Below are positions 50,585-59,361 of a DNA stretch of 64,000 nt, piece by piece. This DNA is from Propionibacteriaceae bacterium. Its GTDB lineage: Bacteria; Actinomycetota; Actinomycetes; Propionibacteriales; Propionibacteriaceae. Numbering within the stretch: position 1 is the first letter of the stretch; every line of letters begins with the position of its first letter. The stretch lies in the NCBI GenBank assembly GCA_031271975.1, contig JAISUR010000006.1, positions 1 to 64,000 of the forward strand. The letters run 5' to 3'. The position numbers were made by a program, and so were the translations under genes. The notes beneath the pieces were generated by a model, which did not search any database, was not told the origin of the DNA, and was given only the letters and a program-made list of their open reading frames with translations.

Positions 50585-51741
50585 GAGTTCACCTCCTCTT
50601 GGTTGGGTGCTTGCGCGGCGCTCCTGGCTTGCCGCACCCACTTGATCGGCATCAGCACGCAGGTGGGTAGGGCGATCAGCAGGATTCCGACGAAGCCGAG
50701 GGCCGAATAGCCCCTCGAAACGATGGTTGTCAGTCCGAGTTGGGCGATGGCGAGCACCACGCCCAGAAACACCAGGCCGATCCCGATGCGCTGCACCAGC
50801 GGCCGGGAAAGCACGCCTTGCTTGGGCAGCAGTTTCGCCACGCGGGCGATCATGGCTTGGTAGGCGGGCACGCCGCTGGTGACCAGCGCGAAGAACATCA
50901 CGAAGAAGTACAGCCCCGGCAGCCAGGGCAGCTTCTCCACCAGGAAGGTCTGGATGATGTACATCGTCGGCACATCCGAGGCCATGACTTCCGGGATGTA
51001 CGGCAAGATGACCAGCACTTCCAACGTGAGCACCAGCAACGTGAGCAGGAAGCACCAAAAGCCCACCGAGACGGCGTGGACTTTGGTCTGGACCTTCTGC
51101 ATCAGCGCGCAGAGCACCATGCCGTTGCAGGCGCCGGAGAAGCCGAACAAGATGGCCATGTAGATGCCGTTGCCGAGGTCGGCCTCGGGCAGCATGTAGC
51201 CGGTGGACACGATGTTGGCCAGCGCGTCGCGGTGGTCCCAAGCGGCGTAGCCGGCCAGCAGGCCGAAGCCGACCGCCAAGATGACGCACATCACTGACGA
51301 GGCGCCCCGGATCAGGCCGGCGCCCTTCAGCACCAGAGTCAGGCACAGCAGCCCCAAGAACAGCGAGCCGAAGATGGGCTCCCAGCCGGCGATCTGTTGC
51401 ATGAACGTGCCGCCCATGGACATGACCGCGCCGAGTGTGAGGATCTGCGCCATCAGCATGTAGATCTCCATCAGCGGGGTGCACACGATGGAGGCTTTTC
51501 CGTAGAGGGCTTTGGAGAAAGAGTTGTAGTCGTAGACGTGTTCGCGGCGGGCCAACTCGGCGGAAAAGCCGATTATGGCCCCCGAGATCAGCGGGAAGGA
51601 GAACATGAAGACGAAGGCCCAAGTGCCGTAGGGCACCAGGTACACCTTCGAGTAAATGCCGGAGATCATGCTCGGCCCCACCAGGGAGCCAAAGAACACA
51701 GCGCCAATCGGGAATCCGACTCGCAAGGCTGATGTCTTCAT
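50581..51741 (-). CDS. YkvI-like membrane transporter (APC superfamily)
   Basis: A 386-residue protein with about ten membrane helices, recognised as YkvI-like from the N-terminal FPIGAVFFGSLVGPSMISGI, TWAFVFMFSFPLISGAIIGF, and ARREHVYDYNSFSKALYGK. These belong to the LeuT-fold APC superfamily, with few members characterised. ATG 51741 is 10 bases after the MDMPI-like stop, and the end overlaps the MaoC gene at GTGA. It is a second transporter in the operon besides the OFA protein and may take up an amino-acid-like or betaine-like substrate with Na+ or H+. Substrate unknown. Confidence 0.72.
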   Translation of the reverse strand: MKTSALRVGFPIGAVFFGSLVGPSMISGIYSKVYLVPYGTWAFVFMFSFPLISGAIIGFSAELARREHVYDYNSFSKALYGKASIVCTPLMEIYMLMAQILTLGAVMSMGGTFMQQIAGWEPIFGSLFLGLLCLTLVLKGAGLIRGASSVMCVILAVGFGLLAGYAAWDHRDALANIVSTGYMLPEADLGNGIYMAILFGFSGACNGMVLCALMQKVQTKVHAVSVGFWCFLLTLLVLTLEVLVILPYIPEVMASDVPTMYIIQTFLVEKLPWLPGLYFFVMFFALVTSGVPAYQAMIARVAKLLPKQGVLSRPLVQRIGIGLVFLGVVLAIAQLGLTTIVSRGYSALGFVGILLIALPTCVLMPIKWVRQARSAAQAPNQEEVNS

Positions 51742-51751
51742 GTCACACCCG

Positions 51752-52552
51752 CTATCCCGGAAGCTCCAGCGGCTCGCCCTGCAACCCCGAGGCTGCCTGC
51801 GATGCCTCGCCGGCGAAGGCTTGCACGACTTGGGCGTAGCGCTCGGCTTCGGCGCCGTGCACCTCCAGCGCCGGCAGGTCTTCCGGCCGGCGGCGGCGCA
51901 CTACGCACAACGCCCAGTCGCGGGCGCTGCCCTTGATCCAGTTCTCGGCACCCGGGTCGCCTTTCGCCCAGGTCGCCCCAGAGGGGAGCGTCACCTCGAC
52001 ATAGAGCGGTGTGTCCGGCATTTCCAGACCGTTGATCCGGTACGCGTTGGGCCGGGCTTGCCAGCCGAGGAACAGCACCGCCTGGATACGGTCGGTGACC
52101 GGTGTTTCCAGGCCGAAGGCGTCGTACACGTCCACCGAGTGCGCCCACAGCTCCATCAACCGCGCCGAGGCCAGCGACCGCGCGGCCATGGGCAAACCCG
52201 GCGCCCATGGCACGCGGTCTTTGGGGTTCTTCTCCAGGAAGGCGGCGTCCATCTGAGTGCGCAGGACGCGCCAGCCATCCAGGACTTCAGCTCCGGTCAG
52301 GTGCTGAAACGCCGTGACGCGGTAGATCTCGTCATGGCCGAAGTACTTGTCGGCGAACTCGTTGACCACGTTCCAGCCGCCTGACAGCATTGCCCGGGCG
52401 GCGGCGTCGAACGCGGCGATGTGCAGCAGTTCTTCTTTGATGGTCCACTCGGTGTTGGACGCGGGGGCTTCCCACTGGGCGTCGGTCAGCCTGGCGCAGA
52501 AGGTGTCGAACGACGCCTGTTCCGCGATCAGGTCAGTGACGATGGCTTTCAT
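51752..52552 (-). CDS. Mycothiol-dependent maleylpyruvate isomerase (MDMPI/DinB)-like protein
   Basis: A 266-residue protein of the MDMPI_N/DinB-type four-helix fold (TIGR03084-like). MKAIVTDLIAEQASFDTFCA starts it, TNTEWTIKEELLHIAAFDAA-like (NTEWTIKEELLHIAAFDAAA) holds a metal-ligand His, and ARLMELWAHSVDVYDAFG supplies the second His region; these fit a divalent-metal site. The C-terminal half (SGATWAKGDPGAENWIKGS) is a small lid domain. ATG 52552 follows AGGAG. In actinobacteria such enzymes use mycothiol as a cofactor. In this operon it might isomerise or detoxify an unsaturated intermediate, but no reaction can be assigned. Confidence 0.75.
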   Translation of the reverse strand: MKAIVTDLIAEQASFDTFCARLTDAQWEAPASNTEWTIKEELLHIAAFDAAARAMLSGGWNVVNEFADKYFGHDEIYRVTAFQHLTGAEVLDGWRVLRTQMDAAFLEKNPKDRVPWAPGLPMAARSLASARLMELWAHSVDVYDAFGLETPVTDRIQAVLFLGWQARPNAYRINGLEMPDTPLYVEVTLPSGATWAKGDPGAENWIKGSARDWALCVVRRRRPEDLPALEVHGAEAERYAQVVQAFAGEASQAASGLQGEPLELPG

Positions 52553-52560
52553 GGCTGCTC

Positions 52561-53712
52561 CTAGGAGTGTGCTTTGACGATCGAGCGGCCCACGATGTAG
52601 ATCATCACTTCGTCGGTGCCGCCGCCGATGCGCTGCACGCGGGATTCCAGCCAGAGGCGGGAGATGCGGCAGTCTGTGGTGTACCCGATGCCGCCCATGA
52701 TCTGCATGGCGTCGTCGCACACCTCGAAGCAGGCTTGCGCGCAGAACAGCTTGGCGATCGCGGAGTCGTTGTTGACCGGCAGGTTCTGGTCGATTTCCCA
52801 GGCCGCCTTGTAGACCAGGCCGCGCATGGCCTCGATCTTCATCAGCATCCGGGTGAGCTTTTCCTGGATGAGCTGGAAGGTCCCGATCGGCTTCCCGAAC
52901 TGCACCCGCTCGGCGGCGTACCGCGCGGCGTCTTCAAAGGCGCATTCGGCCATACCCAGGCAGGAGGCGGCCATCAGCAGGCGTTCCACCTCGAAGTTGA
53001 TCATGGCCTGCATGAAGCCGTTGCCTTCCACCCCGACGAGGTCCTTCTCCTCGATTTCGACGTTGTCGAGGTAGATCTCGCAGGTGTCGAGCATGTGCCA
53101 GCCGATCTTGTGGATGGGTTCGACGGTGATGCCGGGCAAATCCATGGGCACCCACCACATCGAGAAGGCGTTCTTCTTGGCCGTCTCCTGCGGCTCGTCG
53201 CCGTTGCGGGCCACACACAGCAGGTACTTGGCCCGCAGGCCGTTCGACATGAACGTCTTGTGGCCGTTGAGGTACACCTTGCCGTCCTTGCGCGTGTACG
53301 TGGTGGCGACGGCTGACGAGTCGGAGCCCGCCTGTGGCTCGGTGAAGCCCAAGATGAAGCCGACGTGCCCAGAGGTGATCTCGGCCATGCACTGCTCGAT
53401 CTGCTCGGCGTTGCCGAACTGCAGCATGTCGGCGATGGACAGGGCTTGGCCGAAGGAGAAGTTGGGGCCGCCGTTCTTGGTTATCTCCTCGGCGACCAGC
53501 ATCATGGTGACGGTGTCCACCGGCGTGCCGCCATACTCTTCCGGCACGCCCAGCATGGCAAAGCCGGATTCAACCAAGGCGTCGGCGAATTCTTGCGGGT
53601 AGCGCCCGGCGGCCTCGCATTCCTTGAAATAGGACTCGGTGCCGGCGCGGGCCATTACCTCGCGCAGCGATTCGAGCAGCAGTTCTTGTTCTTCGGTGAT
53701 GCTGAAATCCAT
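52561..53712 (-). CDS. Acyl-CoA dehydrogenase, CaiA-like
   Basis: A 383-residue FAD flavoprotein of the acyl-CoA dehydrogenase family. It resembles CaiA (crotonobetainyl-CoA reductase) in MDFSITEEQELLLESLREVM, TEPQAGSDSSAVATTYTR, KVYLNGHKTFMSNG, CAFEDAARYAAERVQFGKPI, GTFQLIQEKLTRMLMK and the closing RISRLWLESRVQRIGGGTDE. CaiA works in the reductive direction with ETF; etfAB are in the same operon here. At the place where short-chain dehydrogenases have the catalytic Glu (YEGT), GGGT is found, as in CaiA and some long-chain types. ATG 53712 is 14 bases after the ligase stop. The likely reaction is reduction of a 2-enoyl-CoA. Confidence 0.9.
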   Translation of the reverse strand: MDFSITEEQELLLESLREVMARAGTESYFKECEAAGRYPQEFADALVESGFAMLGVPEEYGGTPVDTVTMMLVAEEITKNGGPNFSFGQALSIADMLQFGNAEQIEQCMAEITSGHVGFILGFTEPQAGSDSSAVATTYTRKDGKVYLNGHKTFMSNGLRAKYLLCVARNGDEPQETAKKNAFSMWWVPMDLPGITVEPIHKIGWHMLDTCEIYLDNVEIEEKDLVGVEGNGFMQAMINFEVERLLMAASCLGMAECAFEDAARYAAERVQFGKPIGTFQLIQEKLTRMLMKIEAMRGLVYKAAWEIDQNLPVNNDSAIAKLFCAQACFEVCDDAMQIMGGIGYTTDCRISRLWLESRVQRIGGGTDEVMIYIVGRSIVKAHS

Positions 53713-53726
53713 GTTGTCCTCGTTCG

Positions 53727-55250
53727 TTAGTAGGTGTGTTCGGCGGCCAAGCGCCGCTTGTCGACCTTGCCGGACAGGTCCCGGCCCAGGTTTTCCATCA
53801 CGCGCATCGCCAGCGGTTTCTTGTAGGAGGCGATGCGCTCCTTCGTCCATTCCTGGAGTTCGCCCAATGTGAGGGTCGCGCCCGGATGCAGTTCCACGGC
53901 CACGGCCACGGCTTCGCCCAGCGTCGGGTGCGCCACGCCATAGACGGCGCAATCCACGACCGCCGGATGCGCGGCGACGACCGATTCGACCTCGGCGCTG
54001 AACACGTTCTCGCCGCCGGTCTTGATCATGTCCTTCTTGCGGTAGCGCAGGTAGTAGTAGCCGTCGGCGTCGCGGCTCATCATGTCGCCGGTGCGCAACC
54101 AGCCGTCGCCGGGCAGCACTTCGGCGGTGAGCTCGGGCTGCTCCCAATACCCCCGCATCACGGCTTCGGAGCGCACCAGGCATTCTGCGATTTCGCCAGT
54201 GGCCACGTCGTTGCCGTCATCGTCCGCCAGCCGCAACTCGGTGTGGGCCATGGGCAGGCCGACTGATTCGAGCTTCGAGTCGCCTGTGGCGAGCATTTCG
54301 CGGGTGAGGACCATCGTCGATCCCAGCCCGGATTCGGTTTGGCCCCAGCCGTAGTTGATGGCGCAGTTGGGGAAATAGCGGTAGGCGTTTGCGACAAAGT
54401 CCCTGGTCACGGCCCCGGCGGAGGTTTGCAGTATCTTGACCGATGAGAGGTCGAAGTCCGAGATCGACTCGTGTTCCATGAGCCTCACGTACGTCGTGGG
54501 TGGCAGCAGGATGATGTGTGTGACGCGGTGCGTTTCGATGGCCCGCAGCACTTCCGCGGGGTCGAACGCGCCGCCGATGACCAGTGTCGCGCCCTGGGCG
54601 ATGGCCATTGTGAACCAGGCGTGGCCGCCATGGTGTTCCAGCGGGCAACCGACGAAGACGACAGTGCCGGGCGTCTCGTCGAGGAAGCTGGCCTGCGAGG
54701 TGCCCGCGATGTTGACCAGATCGGCCGCGTGGGTCCGCATGGCCCCCTTCGGCGTGCCCGTGGATCCGCCGGTGAATTGGATGCGGGAAATGGCCCCGGG
54801 CACCCGGGGACCGGCGAAGGGCGAATCGTCCAGGTCCAGGACGAGCTGCTTGGGCCGCCCCGGATCCACGCAAAGTGCTTCGACTCGTTCGAGCCGGGAG
54901 GCGGCCTGCTCCACTTGTTCGGCCCGCAGCGCGGAATACAGCAGCACCTTGGCTTTGACGGCCTTGGCGAGGTAGGCGATTTCGGGGGCGATCGAGCGGA
55001 CGTTGATGGGTACGGCCACCGCGCCGAGAGCTTGGATGGCGTAGAAGACGGTGACGATCTCGATGCGGTTCTCCAGCACGTACGCGACGCGGTCGGTGGG
55101 GTTGACACCCAGCTTGCTGAGCGTGCGCGCGGTGCGGTTGACCTGCGAGAGCAATTCCCCGTAGCTGAGGCTGCGGCCCTGGAAGATCAGGGCCGTCTTG
55201 TCCGGCGAGCGTTCTGCTTGCCGGATCAGGGGCTCGATCATCGAGAGCAT
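53727..55250 (-). CDS. AMP-forming acyl-CoA ligase, CaiC-like
   Basis: A 507-residue ANL-superfamily ligase activating an acid to its CoA thioester via an acyl-adenylate. The P-loop-like A3 motif FTGGSTGTPKG lies near residue 165; the A5 motif YGWGQTESGLG and A7 GDGWLRTGDMMSRDADGYYY follow, and the C-terminal hinge region has KDMIKTGGENVFSAEVE with SGKVDKRRL carrying the catalytic Lys. ATG 55250 follows TAGGAG, 7 bases after the crotonase stop; ATG 55241 is an alternative. In the cai operon CaiC plays the same priming role and CaiB then sustains the pathway by CoA exchange, which fits the presence of both types here. Confidence 0.9.
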   Translation of the reverse strand: MLSMIEPLIRQAERSPDKTALIFQGRSLSYGELLSQVNRTARTLSKLGVNPTDRVAYVLENRIEIVTVFYAIQALGAVAVPINVRSIAPEIAYLAKAVKAKVLLYSALRAEQVEQAASRLERVEALCVDPGRPKQLVLDLDDSPFAGPRVPGAISRIQFTGGSTGTPKGAMRTHAADLVNIAGTSQASFLDETPGTVVFVGCPLEHHGGHAWFTMAIAQGATLVIGGAFDPAEVLRAIETHRVTHIILLPPTTYVRLMEHESISDFDLSSVKILQTSAGAVTRDFVANAYRYFPNCAINYGWGQTESGLGSTMVLTREMLATGDSKLESVGLPMAHTELRLADDDGNDVATGEIAECLVRSEAVMRGYWEQPELTAEVLPGDGWLRTGDMMSRDADGYYYLRYRKKDMIKTGGENVFSAEVESVVAAHPAVVDCAVYGVAHPTLGEAVAVAVELHPGATLTLGELQEWTKERIASYKKPLAMRVMENLGRDLSGKVDKRRLAAEHTY

Positions 55251-55257
55251 TGGGCTC

Positions 55258-56013
55258 CTACTTCGCGAACTTCTTTGCGACCGCCGCAAAATCGGCGGTC
55301 AAGGTACACATGGGAGAAGTCACCACTTCGGCGCGGAGCAGTTGTTCCAGCCCCACGTCGGCGGTGGCGTTCATGATGCGCTTGGTGAATTGGACTGACG
55401 CGCCCGGCTGGGCGGCCAGTTCGCTGGCGAACGCGAGGGTTGCAGCCTCGAACTCGGCTGCGGGGAAGACTCGGTTGGCGATGCCGAGGCGCAGCAGGTC
55501 GTCGGCCCCCAAACGCTTGCCCAAGAACAAGATCTCCTTGGCGGTTTTCTCGCCGACCAACTCGGGCAGCAGTTTCATCATCCCCATCTCCGGGACGATG
55601 CCGATGGACACGAATGCCGGCACCACTTTCACCCGGTCGGACACGACCGCCAGGTCGCAGGCCAGCAACAGGCTGAAGCCCCCGCCGACCACATAGCCGT
55701 CGGCGGCGGCGATGACCGGCTTGCCGATTTCGCGGATGGTCTTGACGGCCGTCAGATAGCGCTGCAGCATCCCGACCTTGCCCTCGACGGTGTCGGCGCC
55801 CGGCTCGTCTTGGGCGAGATCGCCGCCGGAGCTGAAGTTCTCGCCCGTCCCCCGCAGCACCACGGCCTTGATTTCCGGGTCCGCGTCGAGTTCGCGCATG
55901 ATGGTCGCCAGGGCGTCCATCATCTTCGCCGAAATGGCGTTCTTCTTGGCGGGCTGGTTCAGGTAGACGGTGGCGACGGCGCCGTCGCGCGTGGCGTAGA
56001 CCGGATCGCTCAT
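55258..56013 (-). CDS. Enoyl-CoA hydratase/isomerase (crotonase fold)
   Basis: A 251-residue crotonase-fold protein. The oxyanion-hole motifs are GTGENFSSGGDLAQ near residue 57 and GYVVGGGFSLLLACDLAV near 110. At the usual first catalytic Glu (P-E-x-x-x-G) the sequence reads PAFVSIGIVPEMG, so the hydratase Glu pair is not complete, as in CaiD-like or isomerase-type members; hydration is not certain. ATG 56013 overlaps the OYE-type reductase stop by one base. It could add water to, or isomerise, the unsaturated CoA ester. Position next to the ligase and reductase makes it a core step of the pathway. Confidence 0.87.
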   Translation of the reverse strand: MSDPVYATRDGAVATVYLNQPAKKNAISAKMMDALATIMRELDADPEIKAVVLRGTGENFSSGGDLAQDEPGADTVEGKVGMLQRYLTAVKTIREIGKPVIAAADGYVVGGGFSLLLACDLAVVSDRVKVVPAFVSIGIVPEMGMMKLLPELVGEKTAKEILFLGKRLGADDLLRLGIANRVFPAAEFEAATLAFASELAAQPGASVQFTKRIMNATADVGLEQLLRAEVVTSPMCTLTADFAAVAKKFAK

Positions 56014-58100
56014 CAGACCTCCACACCGGCTTGGTAGCCCGCTTTCGTGGCGTCGGCGATGCGGCCCGGATCGTCGCAATCGCCCACCGTCCATACCGGT
56101 ATGCCCTTCTGCTTCAGCGCTTCGGCCAAGCCCGGGTTGGGTTGGAAGCCCAGGGTGACCGCCACAGTTTTCGCGTTGATCACCACCTCCTTGGGGCCTT
56201 CCGGCGTCTGCTGGGTGGCGAGCACCCCGGATCCGGTGATCTCGTCGACCTTCGTGGCCGGGTACAGATCGACATACTCGGACTTCTTGAAGGCGCTGGT
56301 CACGTGGAAACGGTCGGACGCCCCCACGTCGTAGCCGACCTTCTTGCCTTCTTCGATGATGGCGGTCTGCCTCCCGGAGTGCATGGTCAACTCGCCCAAC
56401 TCGCAGCCGGGCAGGCCGCCGCCGATGATGGCGACGGACTTGCCCAGCGGCCAGGGGCTGCGCTTGGCCATCTCGCGGCCCAGCGTGGGTGTGTAGTAAA
56501 GCTTCAGGAACACTGCACCCGCGCGCCAGGCGACGGCGTTGAACAGGCCCTTCTTCTTGACCACGCGGCCGTTGAGCATTTCCAGGAAGTCGTGCGAGGT
56601 GACCACGTTCGGGCCGTCCACGCCCGGCACGTCGATGCCCTTGGGCTCCCCGCCGATGGCGACGATGACGGCGTCGGGCAGGAACGAATCCACGAACGCC
56701 GGCGTGACCGGGGTGTTCAGGCGGATCTTCACTTCCGGATGCAGTTCAAGCTGCTTCTTGTAGTACTTCAGCAGCCGTTCGTGCAGCGGGGAGAAGATCG
56801 AGCTCATCTTGACCGAGCCGCCGATCCGCGGCCCGGCTTCGGCGATGGTCACGTCGTGGCCGCGGGAAGCCGCGGTGAGCGCCGCGACCAGCCCAGCGGG
56901 GCCGGAACCGGCGACAAGGACTGTCTTCGGCTTGTCAGCTTTGGGCGGAGCCTTGTAGTCCAACTCCGCGCCCAGGCGCGCATTCACGCCGCACTTGGTC
57001 AGCGGCAGTTCCTTGGAGACCACGTCGTCGAGGCAGCGGCAGCAGCAGATGCACATCGCGATCTCGTCGGGGCGGTCTTCGACGACTTTCCGCGGGAAGG
57101 CCGGATCGGCGATCGAATAGCGCAGGCCGCCGATCACGTCGGCCTTCCCTTCAGCGAGGATCTTCTCCATCACGTACGGGTCTGTTTCGCGGTAGGCCGT
57201 CACGACAGGCTTCTTCGCCACGGCTTTGATCCGGTTGGAGATCCACGACCAGTGGCCGTCCGGGATGGTCTTGATGGTGAGCGGCACCGAGGTTTCGTGC
57301 CAGCCCACGGCGAGGTTGTGCAGGTCGGCGCCCGCTTCCTCCAAGTACGGCACGACTTTGAGGGCCTCGGTGATCGTGTGGCCTTCGCCGTTGGGGCTCT
57401 TGACGAACTCGACCGGCGACCAGCGCACCAGGATGGGGTAGTCGGGGCCTACCATCGCGCGCAGCTCGGAGATCACCTCGCAGGCCAGGCGGACGCGGTT
57501 CTCCAGCGACCCGCCGTACTGGTCGGTGCGGTTGTTGGTGGCCGGCGACAGGAAACGGTTCAGGATGCCGCCCACGCCGGCCATGACCTCGATGGCGTCC
57601 CAACCGGACTCCTTGATGACCCGCGCGCAGTTCAGGAAGTGCTGCTTGAACAAGGCGATGTGCTCCAGCGTCATGGCCGTGAAGGGGCCCATGAACTTGA
57701 GGATCGAGATGTCGGACGGGCCCCACGGCTTCTCGTCCTCGTCCACTTTCGTCTTCCAGTCATGCACGAAATACGGCTGGCCCGCGATCAGGCCGCCGTG
57801 GCGATGGACGACCTCGGCCATCTTTTGCAGGTGCTCGATGCAGTCGTCGTCCCAGCCGCCCGGCAAGGGGGAGAGCCCGGGGTGCTCCTTGGTGCGTTTG
57901 AGCGGCGCGATGGTCTGCGTGATGAGGGCCGTTTGGCCGGCGGCCCGCTCTTCCAGGTAGTTGAGGAAGCGCTGGGTGGGCCGGAATTCCTCGTCCACGT
58001 ACCCGGCTCCGGGCGACATGGAAGTGGTCAACATGCGATTGCGCAGCTTGACGCCGCCGACTTGGATCGGCGAGGACAAGATGGGGAATTGCTGGCCCAT
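56013..58100 (-). CDS. OYE-type NADH:flavin oxidoreductase / 2,4-dienoyl-CoA reductase-like flavoprotein
   Basis: A 695-residue protein of the FadH/BaiCD/trimethylamine dehydrogenase class. The N-terminal FMN barrel has GGILNRFLSPATNNRTDQYG with GSLENR; a cysteine cluster follows near residues 350-371 (CICCCRC, then LTKC), and the C-terminal half holds the FAD and NAD(P)H folds (VLVAGSGPAGLVAALTAASR, VAIIGGGLPGCELGELTM). The Cys spacing C-x2-C-x2-C-x13-C is nearer to trimethylamine dehydrogenase than to E. coli FadH (C-x2-C-x3-C), with two additional Cys inside. Start ATG 58100 is 9 bases after the CaiB-like stop. It likely reduces a conjugated acyl-CoA or 3-oxo-enoyl substrate. Confidence 0.88.
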   Translation of the reverse strand: MGQQFPILSSPIQVGGVKLRNRMLTTSMSPGAGYVDEEFRPTQRFLNYLEERAAGQTALITQTIAPLKRTKEHPGLSPLPGGWDDDCIEHLQKMAEVVHRHGGLIAGQPYFVHDWKTKVDEDEKPWGPSDISILKFMGPFTAMTLEHIALFKQHFLNCARVIKESGWDAIEVMAGVGGILNRFLSPATNNRTDQYGGSLENRVRLACEVISELRAMVGPDYPILVRWSPVEFVKSPNGEGHTITEALKVVPYLEEAGADLHNLAVGWHETSVPLTIKTIPDGHWSWISNRIKAVAKKPVVTAYRETDPYVMEKILAEGKADVIGGLRYSIADPAFPRKVVEDRPDEIAMCICCCRCLDDVVSKELPLTKCGVNARLGAELDYKAPPKADKPKTVLVAGSGPAGLVAALTAASRGHDVTIAEAGPRIGGSVKMSSIFSPLHERLLKYYKKQLELHPEVKIRLNTPVTPAFVDSFLPDAVIVAIGGEPKGIDVPGVDGPNVVTSHDFLEMLNGRVVKKKGLFNAVAWRAGAVFLKLYYTPTLGREMAKRSPWPLGKSVAIIGGGLPGCELGELTMHSGRQTAIIEEGKKVGYDVGASDRFHVTSAFKKSEYVDLYPATKVDEITGSGVLATQQTPEGPKEVVINAKTVAVTLGFQPNPGLAEALKQKGIPVWTVGDCDDPGRIADATKAGYQAGVEV

Positions 58101-58109
58101 GGGTGCTCC

Positions 58110-59324
58110 TTACTTGGCGGCTTTGAGGGTGCCGTTGGCGTATAGCTGGTCGATTTCCGCGTCTGAGTAGCCGTGCTCGCGCAGGACTTCGCGGGTGTCG
58201 TGGTCATAAGGCGCCCCGCCGCGGACGGTCTTGGATGGGCGCTTGGCGAAGCGGGGGACGGGTACCGTGCCTTTCACCTGCTCGCCGGTCTGGATGTCCT
58301 CCCAGTCTTCGAAGACGCCGCGGGCCTGGTAGTGGGAGTTCTCCAGCATCATCTGGTAGTTCATGATCGGGCTGAGCGGGACGCCCATCGGGGCGAGGAT
58401 TTCCTCCACCTCGGCCACGGTGTGCGATTCGCAGAAGGCGTCCAGCTTCTCGACGAACTTGCGCGCGCGCTCCGGGAAGTTCCTCGTGATGGACTGGATC
58501 GGCCCCTCGAAATCCGGGTCGTCGCCCAAGCCGAAGTACTCGATCATGTTGCGCACCGCGCTCGCCCCGCCGACGGCGATGAAGATCCAGCCGTCCTTGC
58601 ACTTCTGGGTCCCCTTGCAGGCGCCGACCGTGTCGAGGTTGCCCATCCGCTCGGCCTGGAATCCCTTGTTGATGCCGTCGGTCAGGTATGACGCCTGGAT
58701 GCGGACGACCGACTCGAATTGGGCGCAGTCGATGGACTCGCCTTCGCCGGTTTCCTGGGCCCGGATGTACGCCGCGAGCGCCGCCCACGCGCCGAACAGC
58801 CCGGTGATGAAGTCGCCCGTGTAGGGCTTGGTCACGTAAGGGGGCAGCGGGTCGGGGAAGCCGTTAATGGACATGAACCCGGAGAAAGCCTGGCCTATGG
58901 AGTCGAAGGACGCCCGCCGCAAGTAGGCCGGGTCACCGGATTGGCCGAAGCCGGAGATGTGCACGATGACTAGCTTCGGGTTGATCTGCCACAGCGCCTC
59001 GTCGTCCAGCCCCCACTTGGCCCAGGTTCCGCCGCGACCGGACTCGACCAAGATGTCGGCGTCCTTGAGGAGCCGGGCCAGCACCTGCTTGCCTTCGTCG
59101 GTGGGGATGTTCAACGTCATCGAGCGCTGGTTGCGGCGTTCCTGCGACCAAGACTGCGGCCACAGGCGGTACATGTCGGAAACCACCGTCGACTCCAGTT
59201 GGATCACGTCGGCGCCCTGTTCGGCGAACAGCTCGCACAGGAAGGGCCCGGCCACCACCGCGGCGGCGTTGATGACTTTCAGGTTTTGCAGGTTTCCGAA
59301 GCCGAGTCCGTTCTCGTCTTTCAT
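58110..59324 (-). CDS. Class III CoA-transferase, CaiB-like (2)
   Basis: A 404-residue family III CoA-transferase, related to but clearly different from the copy at 48,352. Shared features are NAAAVVAGPFLCELFAEQGADV, DDEALWQINPKLVIVHISGFG, TGEGESIDCAQFES and the catalytic Asp171 in YTGDFITG. The C-terminal KRPSKTVRGGAPYDHDTREV replaces the KNNPGRVWRG of the other copy. ATG 59324 follows AAGGAGGAG. It follows etfA by 37 bases, the widest gap of the operon. It probably carries a different acid pair from the other CaiB-like enzyme, so that substrate and product CoA esters are both handled. Confidence 0.87.
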   Translation of the reverse strand: MKDENGLGFGNLQNLKVINAAAVVAGPFLCELFAEQGADVIQLESTVVSDMYRLWPQSWSQERRNQRSMTLNIPTDEGKQVLARLLKDADILVESGRGGTWAKWGLDDEALWQINPKLVIVHISGFGQSGDPAYLRRASFDSIGQAFSGFMSINGFPDPLPPYVTKPYTGDFITGLFGAWAALAAYIRAQETGEGESIDCAQFESVVRIQASYLTDGINKGFQAERMGNLDTVGACKGTQKCKDGWIFIAVGGASAVRNMIEYFGLGDDPDFEGPIQSITRNFPERARKFVEKLDAFCESHTVAEVEEILAPMGVPLSPIMNYQMMLENSHYQARGVFEDWEDIQTGEQVKGTVPVPRFAKRPSKTVRGGAPYDHDTREVLREHGYSDAEIDQLYANGTLKAAK

Positions 59325-59361
59325 GTGCTCCTCCTTGAGCGTTGGGGGGGTGGGGGGTGGC

